A stretch of DNA of 64,000 bases, taken from assembly GCF_014839805.1 (NCBI RefSeq), contig NC_051123.1, positions 5,810,727 through 5,874,726 of the forward strand. The letters run 5' to 3'. Positions 48,001-60,000 of this stretch are shown here, in pieces (position 1 is the first letter of the stretch; the number at the start of each line of letters is the position of its first letter). Both the position numbers and the translations under genes were made by a program. This DNA is from Manduca sexta (taxonomy: Eukaryota > Arthropoda > Insecta > Lepidoptera > Sphingidae). The notes beneath the pieces are model-generated. The model did not search any database. It was not told the DNA's origin and saw nothing but the letters and a program-made list of their open reading frames with translations.

Positions 48001-51000
48001 AATACATCCATTCGGCCGCTCAGATTGTCCTACGACCCCAATACATCCTTTCGGCCGGTCAGATTGTCCTACGACCCCAATACATCCATTCGGCCGATCA
48101 GATTGTCCTACGACTCCAATACATCCATTTGGACAATCTGATTGTCCTTCAACACCGAGTCATCCATTTGGAAGGTCGGATATACCACCAGCATCAAGCC
48201 ATATGTTCGGGAGGACTGACTGCCCCGCAACGCCTAGTCACCCGTTTGGAAGAATGGATTGTCTGCCAACACCAAACAATCCCTTTGTAAGAATGGATTT
48301 TCCTGTTGCGCAAAGTCAAACATTTGGAATGTCGGATTGTCCTACCACGCCTAGTCATCCATTTGGCAGATCTGATTGTCCTCGAACACCTAATCATCCT
48401 TTCGGGATTTCAGAATGTCCAAACACACCTAGCCATCATTTTGGCCATGTTGACGGTAGCACGACTCCGAACTACTCATTTAGTAGAGCAGATCAAACCC
48501 AAAATACGTCCATTAACCAACAGTATTCAAAAGATCCAAGATTAAACAGACGTTCCGAATCACGACCCCAACGCGATGAAAGAGATAACAGGAATTATAG
48601 TAACAGACGTTTTAATACGGGAAGTTATTACCAAACGCCAAATAGATCTTATGGTAGATCAGAATCCTATAGAAATTATGACAGAGATGATGGACGTGAC
48701 AGAGAGAGAAGTAGATCGACGTCACAAAATGAAAAAAGTTTTGAGTGTGCAAGGTCTAAGGAAAATAGAGGATATGTTTCAGATAAACGAGGGTCATATT
48801 ATGATTATCGATCGAGGCGTGGAGAAAGAGATCCAGACGATATATATCGACGAGATAAAAGCGTAGGACGGGACCAAGGGACTCAAGAAAATTTACCATC
48901 TCGGTCTAGAGCCCACAGTGTCAGTAAAAACGATAACAAGGAAAAAGAAAACGATAACAGGCTTTCGGTTAAATCACACGCGGGGCGATCTTTTACTATT
49001 GACACAAGTGTAAATTCAACATTCCAAGATATATTAAAAAAGAAAGGATTAGACGTAGTTGATCAATCCTTCGATTCACGCAGACAACGAGCATCAAGTT
49101 TGGGACGTTCTGACTCTTGTTTCGATGCAGATAGAACAAAGATGCAATTTGCTGATGATTCGAAATACAGAAGTAAGACTTACAAACGTGCTTCTAGCGT
49201 AGGAAAGGATTTGTTATGTGACAAAAATGACAGTTACGAGAAAGTAAAAACGGACTTGAAAAACTATCAAAAGAATCTTATTAGTCAGAACGAAAAGCAA
49301 CCAGTTACAAAAACTCTAATATCAGAAGATAATAAAGTTGAAAAAAAATATACTGATAGTACAAAACATAAGTCTGTGCCTAGTACCACAAAAACAAGTA
49401 AACAGGCATATTCCCCTAAAAAAAATTATCGAGATCCACGCATGCGCAGGGATTATGAAGATAAAAATAGCTGTCGGAGCAGTGGACACTCTTATGACAA
49501 AAAGAAACATGGAATTAATTATTCTAATGATAATCTCGCCAAAGGTGCGGTTTTGGGATCGGGTTATGGTGTAAAGAATTATAAAATACCAAAAATAAAA
49601 CGAGTTATTAATGATGATGAAGTTAAGCAGGTCGAAGAAAAAAATGTTCCAGTTGAAAGAACAGTAAATAAAGTTGATTCAAAAGCCATTATAAGTAAGA
49701 AACAGTATTTAAATGATGAACAAAACACTGCGCTAGAAGAAAGTCCAGGAAGGAGGATAACAAGGTCTTTAAAAAAGGATAAAACGGCGGATACTTCCAC
49801 TAAACGTGATGGATTTGAGGTTAGAAAATCAAAGAGGGTTGTAATATACGACTCAAGTTCAGATTCAGATTTAGAGTCAAAAAACAAAGACTCCGTGGAT
49901 AGTGATATTCAATCGAATGCCGCAAAGGAACCTAGTAAATTAGAATATTTTGAAACTAATAAAAATGAACAGACCGCAAAAGATTCGACAACATTTGACA
50001 ACCAATCACTTTTTGATAAATTTGTGTCAGATCCCGTAATTGATAATATCAATGCTTTAATAGCAGACCTAGATCATCACATAGATAACTCTACAACTAA
50101 GGAAAGTGAAAACTTAAACAAAGATATAGATATGGACTTAGGTAGTACTGATAATTCGGAAGAAATATCTTTATCAAAAGAACTCACTTTAGATTCTACT
50201 AAGAAAGATATTACTGCACAAACGAATGTTGTAGAAGAGTCAATTAAAAATGATATGCAAGAAAAGGTTGTTAGCTGCGTTAATACGTCATCTAATACCT
50301 CGCTATCAAATTTAGATGCTACTAATAATGAAATGCCAATTATTCAAGAAACGAAAGACATTAATATTAACAAAAGCCAAGATGATGATCATAAAATTTC
50401 TAAATTGGATTCAGAGATACCAAGTGACGACAAAATTGTCGCAGATATTAACAAAATGAACACAAATAATGACGCGATAGTCTCAACTACAGATAATGGT
50501 AAAGATATTAATAACACTGCACTTGAGGATGAGAAAGTGAAGCCTGTTGAAAACCTGGACGTAAATTACGAAACATCTGCGGCTGACAGCACAAATGAGG
50601 TAACTATAGGAAAGACCAAAGAACAGAATTTACCAGATAGTACGAATGACATGCATAATGAAATGAATTCTCTTGTTTCATCCTCACTTAGTTCCGCGGA
50701 AACAAAGGATTTTGTAGACCCTAACTTGTCACAAGATCCCGTACCACCTCTTGATTCAATAGGCAGTCTTTTGTCAATATTACAAGACAAGTCCAAAATA
50801 CATCAACTTCTTAATATGCTTGGAGAACAATCTGGTGATAACGACAAAATAAAGAGAAAGTTAGAAAAACTCAGTGAAATAGCTTCCGACGACGAAGAAG
50901 AAGTTTCTGAGCAGACAGTGAACAAAACAGAAATTTCGCATGTTACCAATAAAAAATCTGTTTCAGAGATAAGCAAAGCTGTTGTTGATGAAAAAACTAG

Positions 51001-54000
51001 CTTACTAATATCTTATAATGATCAAGCTGACAATAAAATAGACAGCGAAGAACCAGCAATACATGATGCGGAAAGTAATGAAAAAAATGTTGGAGACACA
51101 TTGAATCGTGAATCAGATGATCAGGTTATGACTAAAGATAGCAAAGATTTAAAGGATGAAACTGAAACAGTTTTGATAAAGAAAGGGAAAGGACCTAGAA
51201 AAGGTAAGGGAAAATTCGCTAAGGCAAAAAAAACGCAACGTACAACGCGTGCAGGGACTGGGGTAGTTACAAAAAAGCCGACGATAAAAAAGCCGTCTAG
51301 GGAATTGTTAAAGCTACGAGAAGATATTAAAGAAATGTTCTTGACTGATGAAATGTTAAATTCAACTGGCATTAGAATGTGTCGGTTAGCAAAGTTAGTA
51401 GATGAAAAAAGTACTAATCGGAAGGAAGAGACAACACCATCGGAGCCAAAACCAGTTGTTGTTTTAGAAAAATTTAAAAATAAGAACAAAACTGAAGAGT
51501 CACTTGTAACAGACAAAATAACTAAGAAGAAATCATTACAGAAAGTTAAACGTAAAGTTTCGTCATATGATGATAACACAACAAATGAAGAATGTAGTAC
51601 ATCTCCTAGTAAATCAAAACTTTTATTGAAAAATAATTCAGTGCCGATAAAAGACAAATCAAAGGCAAAAGCTTCTAAACAAGAAGACATAGATCCTTAT
51701 CAGTTTGAAGTAGATTGTGTTGACACAAGTACGCCAAAGGGGAGTGACTCTGAGGAAGCATCAGATGATGAGATCAATTCATTAGGTTCGTCAAAAAGTT
51801 ATGGAAGCAGTGAATTATTAGCAGATCTAAAAAAAGCCAAACCTAAACGTCGAGGTAAATCATGGCAAACTGGCGTTATTAAGACTAAATCTAAAAAGAA
51901 GAAACAAGCTAAACCGGCTGAAAAAACTTCAGATATTGGGTCGTTGAATAAACGAAGTAATATTGTTATACCAGACAGTCAATGTTTTGTCGATAAGTTT
52001 TATTGTTTCGAAAAAAATGTTACTTCATACTCATGTCGTTTGTGTGAATACAATGGCGAAGACATTGTTCTCCACTATAAAAAACAACATCCACACACTG
52101 AAATACCTCTGTCACGAATGAACCCGGGAATAGCTAAAGAAGCCATCGAACAATGCCAAGAAGTCAATTTCCCGGCCATAAGTAAAATATCTACGGATAG
52201 ATATGTATGTAGATTCTGTTTCAAAGAATTTTCAAAAAATAAAGCAGTACTGGAAACTTTCTTCTGGCATGTCGTTAGTATGCACACAGGTGAATATAAA
52301 CAAACGTGTTCGGAATGTGCAAATGAAACTTGTCATTTCACCTTAGACATACCGCCTCCTCCCAAAGATAATACCGGGCAACTCATAGGTTACCTGTGCG
52401 GTAAATGTAATTTTACGCAAGTATCATTAGAGAATCTTAAAACGCACGTGATTGGCCGTCATAATGATGAACAGACAGATGTTTACACAATCAACTTAGC
52501 TGCGATGACAAAAAAGATGTTAAAGACACTTGCAAAACATCAAGCAACGATAGCGCCGCGTGTTTTAAGAAGTTCGCATTCAAATCGAAGCATTAGCGAA
52601 TCTACTGATGAGCAGAAAAATGATGAAACAGATGAAATTGCCGATACCTCTGCCGTTTCGGAATTGGCCTCAGAAAAGGAAGAAAAAACGATCACTGTTA
52701 AAACTGAAAAGAAAAGTAACATTACGTCTATGCAATCAAAAATCACTTTCGAAAACGAAGAAAACTTACCACTTCCATCCAACATGGAGGTCAATTTTGG
52801 TTCAGTAGAAATAAAGAAAGAAACTATCGAGCTGCCAGTCACTGACCCGCCAACTCGTGTATCAGATCCTGTAGAACCGGATGTTACGGAAGCCAGCAAA
52901 ACACAAAATGACACCACTTTACCTGACGATATCATGCTACATGCTCATTTCAAAATTTGTTACAAAAAATCTGGCGCTAAGGAATATGTCTGTTGTATTA
53001 ATGGAAACGACAATCATTACAAAACAACTTTGTTGATATCTCTGAAAAAACATGTTCAAACCAAACACAACGAGCGTTGGGATGGCTACTGCATTCTGTG
53101 CAAAGTGATTGTGACGACCCAAGGTGTACATAATTTCAGAGACTGCCTACACCATTTCCTTGATAAACATATGGGTGAATTCCCAGAGTTAGAAGTACCC
53201 ACCGAAGTACTAAGTACTCCTACTGAATCGTTAAATAATGATCTTCCAAGTAACAGTTCAAATATTACAGATGTTTCTAAACCATATATAAATGTACGTC
53301 CATTAAATCAACTGATATCTAGCCGCCTAGAAACCGATATTCGCGAAGATAGCCCAGTACAATTTCCTAAAATACAAAGCGTGGTGAGCCTCGGGGGTCA
53401 AGTAGGCCTATCGAGCGCAAGCCCTAGCTATCCATCAGTTTTGAGTACAGAGGTACAAGAAGACAAGCAGTACAGGTACGAAGATTGGCAAGCAGAAATA
53501 ATGTCTAAGAAACATCGCGTAGTTCTGAACGCAATGATGGCTGAACAGAAATTAGTTAAGGTGTTTAAATGCACTGGCAAGTTTTGTTCTTTCACAACTG
53601 ACGATGCTGAATTTGCGCTTCTTCACGCCACAACCCACCAGCGTATTGGTGGTGAGGGCGCGCTCAACTGTTCTTATTGTGATTTCGATGCCTCCCACAA
53701 CGGGATTGACTTGGTCATGCACGTGTTCCAAGCACACGGAAATTGCTCTTACTCGTGCAAATTGTGCTTCTATAGAGCTGCCTCTAGCCAGTTAGTGAGC
53801 TCTCATATCAGTAGATTGCATAGTGAGCGGCAGTCTTTTGATGCTATCCTCCATACAAATACTATGACTGCAACGGCTAAGGATGATAATTTGATGTCGA
53901 GGGAAGCAGCCGTGCCTAGCTACGTATGTGGACATTCCTCTTCTGAAGGTAAGCTTTAACTTGCGGTATTATTTGCGTTATTTAATCAAATATTTAGTTT

Positions 54001-57000
54001 ACACAAAAAATATCTGCTGTTTACACAAATAATATGCTGGCTGTAAATATTAACGATAAATAATTATATATGTATTTTATACATCTAATCAAACCCTAAA
54101 ATATGATTGTCACGAATGAGTTGTATTTAACATTTTCAGATGGGGCCGGTGGTTGTAATTTCCGGACGTACACTCCGACACAGTTTGCGGAACATTTAGT
54201 GCGACATCAGGCTCCTTATCCATGCAGTGTACGTAATTATAACAATTACTATCGCCGTAGTATAATTTTCTACGTAAGCCTACTCTACTGTGGGGTAGGC
54301 GCAACACACTTCTAAGCATTAACGTCTAATTCTTGTAGGAGCGATTTGACGTTTTAATGACCGGCCGCCTGGTGTCTTCAGTCTTCAGTCTTTAATACTT
54401 ACTATCATTTTGCTATCATAGTTGTAGATCGCTGTTTTATCAAGTTCGTACGTTTCGAAGAGATAAGTTAGGAGAGGACCTACACACGGCTCTGTTTGTC
54501 TAGTGATCGCTCATTTATGCAGCGAATCGTGAGATATTGATTTCGAAGAATTCTTCGCACATTTACGAGCGAAAACCGGGAGGAAGACCATACATATTGC
54601 TTTGTCTACTGGTCGTATATTTATACTGGATCGTGATGTTCTGGTTCGATGATTTAAGCTAGCTGTACTCATTGATAAAATAAAATGCGTTGGTTGTTCG
54701 TATGATGTAGCGTATGCATATTCCCTAAGGCTTAACTAAATTAATCTTGTGGAGTTGTTGGTGCACTGGTCTAGGTGCATTTTTGTTTATAGGTCGATTA
54801 TTTAAAGTTGGCATGTACAACTTTATATTGCGCGTTTGTAGAGTCTATGAATAAACATGCGTCAGTCGGCATGACAACGCAATGTTCACTTATCAATAAC
54901 GTCAAAAAGTATTGCATGTTTTGTTTGTATTTATGTATCTTTCTCTAAAAATATAATTTGAATCTTTTTTTACACACTGTAAAATTGTTTTGGCGTGAGT
55001 ACTATAAATGTTTCAGTTTTATTTAATCGATCTATACCCCTGCGGGGACAGAAACCTGTTAAAATGTATTTCTGACTTCGTAGTGCCAGGATTTATTTTT
55101 ATGGCTTTGAATGACGAGACGAACGCGCCGCTCGCCCGATGGTAAACGATACGACTGCCCATAAACGATATAAACACCATCCAACACCTTGAATTATAAA
55201 GTATTGTTTGGTATACCACTGCGCTCTCCAACCTAGGACATGAGATGTTAAGTCTCATTATGTTCCGTAGTTACAGTGGGCTACAATATCCTTCAAACCG
55301 GAACACAACACTGACTATACATTGCTGCTTGGCAGCAGAAATAGACATTGCGGTTATACCTACCAAGGTGGATTATCTCATGAGAGACCTACCACCTGAA
55401 GATAAATAAATAATATATATTTTACAGATATGCTCGATCGCCGTACAGTCCCCTTCTGAATTAGTCCATCACATGAAGATCCACGGTTTGCGGTTGTATC
55501 AATGCACGTCATGTGTGTTCGGTGCCGATAATGAACCGGAAATGTTAGCCCACGCGTCCTCCCGCCACCCGGACAAATTACCGCAGGCATACCTCCGAGT
55601 TGTTACCAACAAGGTAAGTTTTAATGATTTTATAATTTTTTACGTCTAGGATATGAATTAATACATTGTAGTAAGCAGTTTTAGTTTAGCCAAAGAACAT
55701 GTTATTACATTAGATTAGCGATCAGTATCTTCTTTTGTATCGAAAGCAAAAAGAGTAATTTGTAGAAGTAATCAAATATAAATGTATACAATCTTTCAGT
55801 TCTTTGTAAACTTGCTGTCCTTGTACCACACAAACACGTGGTCATTGTAATTTCCTGGCGAACTAGATATTTGGGTAGAAATATTTAATGGAAACAAATG
55901 TCGCAACTAAAATATATTTTTTTTCAGGATGGTTCTTCCGAAATTAGGGTTTTGCCACGAGCGATCTTAAATAAACTAAAAAGTACCATTTAGAGACGTC
56001 ACATCCAAAGATAATGACAACCCTGTTAGAGAAGCGGAAAGATCTCTGGCGTTGGAAAAACTTATTGGTCATACCGAAGCTATGACTTCCATTGAACCAA
56101 TAGAGTCTACCACAGATGAGAATAACGACGGTGTATCTGCTGATCCAGGAATTATTGAAGATAGTGAAGTTCTGCTTACAGAAAACATGGAACATGACGT
56201 CATGGCACCTCCAGCACTCCTGCCTCACTCATCCCCTAGGCCCAATGAGTTGGAAATTACCGAGGATCTGAAACACAAAAGTGAAGACAATAGCGTAAGT
56301 TCTATTAAGACCGAACCCGGAGTTGAGACGAAGAATATCTCCTCGGACACAGTAGTTTACTGCTTGGATAGCGACGATGACGAGCCCAAATCACGTGTTA
56401 TAGATATATCTGATGACGATCATACTAGCGCACCCACAACTGCAAAGAGTTCACAGCTAGAAGTGCCACGTGAATATAAAAAAGTCCCATTGGATAGCTT
56501 GTTCAAGTGTCCAAAATGTTATATATTTGTCCGAAATGTTACAGGGTTTAAGAGGCATCTCTTTACATGTGTTGGCACGAAACCCTTCACCCTTGGTGTC
56601 GTGCAATGTCCTCACGGAATCTGCAACACTCACCTCGGTAGTATTGCAGAGATAGCTGAACACTACTTAAAAAATCACGCCGATCGCAAAATTACAATCT
56701 ATGCCTGTGGTGTTTGCAAAGAAAAGTTTAGATCGGCGACATTGACCAAAAAACACATGAAGACAACGCACAAATCATTCAATTTCGCCGCTAATGCTCC
56801 AATATCGATTGAAGGAGACAATAGGGTTTACACTATTAATGAATCGGCACAGAGAGCAACACAAAAAAGGAAGTCATCTTCCGACTCCTCAAAATTGAAA
56901 CGCTACGGGCCACAGGACATCGATCAACTGCCGATAAACCCGATTCTGGACAGTTTGGTGTATTGTGCCTTGTGCGAGTTCAACACTAAGGTGCGGCTCA

Positions 57001-60000
57001 ACTTGGTGCGGCACCTGCAGCTCCACGCGGAGCAACAGCCCGTACCCGACACAGCGCCCGTCAACCCTGTACCACACCTCGAGTCAAACGAGCGGCACTT
57101 CGACAAGATGGTCAACCTCGCTTCCAGCTCCATCATCAATCGCGCACAGGAGAAGCCGACCAGATCAGATTTGCCTCCTGTCTCTCTTCTGGTTCCTGAC
57201 GCTTCTCGATATCCCAAGTACGTTCCCGACCGCTTACGATACACTTGCGGCGCTAAGAGTTGTTCTTACATATCGCTGGACGAAGTCATGCTCCGCATCC
57301 ATTGGGAGACGCTTCACTCCAACTCTAACGATTATCTCTGCGTGCACTGTCCGCCGCACCAGCATACCGACATGAACAAACCGTTATCAGCGGTGCGAAT
57401 TATCGGACATTTGAAGATGCATGAGGAAAATCTTTATGCTTGTTCAAGTTGTAATTTCTATCATTGCAAACGTGCAATATTGGAGAAGCATCTGTCGAAG
57501 TGTCCTAATGACCCAAAAGAGGCGCAGGTGATGGTAGTGAGAGAAGGCGGTGTGACGCCTGTCCCGGTGCCGACCCCGCCCGCCACCGTCTCCGCTTCCG
57601 CGCCAACCATGGATTTGAAGCCGTGGCAGTGTGGGCTTTGCAGCTTCAAAAGCATGCTCCGACCGGAAGTGACCGAACATTGCTTCAAAATACACCAGTC
57701 AAAAATGCAATACAAGTGCAACTACTGCCCGTTTAGGACTTCGGCGGTGGAGAACGTCACAAAACACCAGGCCAATGCCCATTCAAACAAAGCTGGGGAT
57801 GTGTTTTATTACTATTATAGAGAGGGCTCGATACCCGACGATGATGATGGTACGCCGTTGTGGGTGAAACAGAAACAGAAGAGCGCTGCAGCCGAGCCTG
57901 TAGTAAAGGCTGAGATTCCAGAACCTTCTACTTCCCAATCTGCAGTAGATCCAGTTACGCCGGTAGTTCCTGTAGATCTAAATATAGTAAAGCAGGAGGT
58001 TGAAGATTTAGAACTATCTGAGATAGACAAGGCTGACGATGATCTTTGTAAGAAATTCGGCGAGTACTGTGAGCCAAAAGGTGTGAAGTACAAGTGCCCG
58101 CTGTGTACTGCTGTTGTAGAAGACACAGCTGAAGCTATGCAATCTCATTTGTACGAAGAGTTGAAGTATAGAAAGTAAGTATGCATAAAAGACATGTATT
58201 ACATAAAAAGATTTAAAGTACGAGTAAATAAGGTTAATTTTTTTTGTAATAACTTAGTAGAAGATTTAGTAATAATCAACGAACATCTAGTAAATATTTT
58301 ACCAGCATAATTATTTTATTCATATTTCAGATGGGCCTGCACCGTCTGTTCTTACAAAGCCTTCCATAAAACTGGGCTAAACGAACACATCAAATCGGAA
58401 CACCGTAGACACTTTCAAGAGCCGGTCGAACTACCCACAGATAAGAACGTAGAACAATGGGTTGCCGGACTGATAGAGCATCAAACAAGTCTAATAGAAA
58501 AGGCCAAACAAAATCCGCCCGTAGAAGACAAACCTTCCACTTCTAAGGGTGTCACTGATGAAGCAAACTTGGAGGAGCTTAAACAAGCGTTCGGATCGTT
58601 TGGCTCACCGCGCGACTCTCTACTCTGCTGTCCGAAGTGTAGTTGCACTTTGAAGGACGAGGCAGCCATGAAGGAACACTTGGAAAGCGAACTGAACAAA
58701 ATAAGGTAAGGTTTTGTTATTTACATTGCGGTGCAGGTGTTCGTGTTTTATACTTGAAAATACTATGCAATTTATATTTCTATTTTACACACGGGCGGCT
58801 GCATTTTGCGCCTGGATAAGTTTCTAAAAAGTGAGTGATTAAATAACGTTATTTCAGGTGGTGCTGCAGTATTTGCACGTTTATGTCGCAGACGTATCAT
58901 GAGGCGCAGTTCCATTGCAAGAGCCAGCATTCGGGGCGAGTGCGTCTCCGCGCGAGGCGTTGCGCGACCCCGCGCGCCGCGCTGCCTGGGTGCGCGCCGT
59001 GTTGCGGCACCAGCTCCGCGAGCTCACGCACGAGCCTGCGCACGAGCCCGTGCACGAGTCCCCGGATGAGTCCGCGCGCGAACCCGCTCACGAGCCTATG
59101 CATGAATCCACGACCGAAGCTGCGCAAGAACCCACAAAAGCGTCCGCTACAACGCTCATCGACACGCCCACAGCCGACTCCGATGATAACTCTTTACTGG
59201 TAGTTAGGTACGAGGAGCGCGTGTCCTCTACGGCAGATTTGAGTAAACGAAAAAGAAGCGCACCCGTCGACAGTGACGAAGAGAAACTAGTCATTGACGA
59301 GTCTGAACCGGTCAAGAAGGCTAAGTCTCAGCCTAAAACGTGCCCGCATTGTGATTTCAAGACTAAGTGGACTAACGCGTTAAGAGAGCACATACTGAGA
59401 CATTACAATTTGAAACCATTTAAGTGCAAATATTGCGACTATATGGGATACAGGCCTTCGGTTCTCAAACACACAAGAGCGGAGCATCCAAAAGAGCGTG
59501 TCTGCATGGAATCAACGCAGATCCCATCGGAACCACCGCAGGTAATCGACCTGCCGAAACATCACATGAAGAAATCTAGCATCCAAGATGATATCGCCAA
59601 GCAGATCTGTTTACATTGTGAGAAACTTGTTTCGGATAAGGACATGGATACACATATACATGAAAATACGGTGACAGAGTTTGGTAAGAAAGGCGAGGTG
59701 GTAGTGAAGTGCTGTATTTGCCTAGAGTTGCGGTTGGATGCGCAGTCTTTGCAGGACCATCACAACTTATGTCACCCTGGAGTGCCTATCAACTACGCGT
59801 TCTTCAAACTGCATTGTGATTCACGAGAGTGCTACTACTGTGGGCACTGCGGCCTCCGGTTCAGCTACCTACGGGATTTGAGATCGCACCACAGAGCGAC
59901 ACACAGTGGCGTGCAGATGAAATACACCGCTGCCCATCCAGGCACAGCTATTGTTCACGACGACTCGGCCAAGAGGAAAAATGATGATGAATCTGTTGAA

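Noticed and set aside
47895..48290. 131-codon alternative-frame ORF over the tandem repeat
   Set aside because: A 39-bp repeat without stops keeps all frames open; the peptide has no independent support.
51121..51690. 189-codon minus-strand ORF inside the 8.8-kb exon
   Set aside because: Antisense of Lys/Glu-rich coding sequence, which yields Phe/Ser/Leu-rich shadow frames lacking TTA/CTA stops.
55978..55993. Programmed +1 frameshift as the main reading
   Set aside because: No known +1 stimulator is visible, and a second break of opposite sign also lies on a homopolymer; error is simpler. Kept only as an alternative.
56082..58174. Exon 6 onward as a separate gene starting at ATG 56,082
   Set aside because: The exon 5 to 6 junction is strong, the frames meet within 15 bp, and fingers continue on both sides; one gene with an indel fits better.
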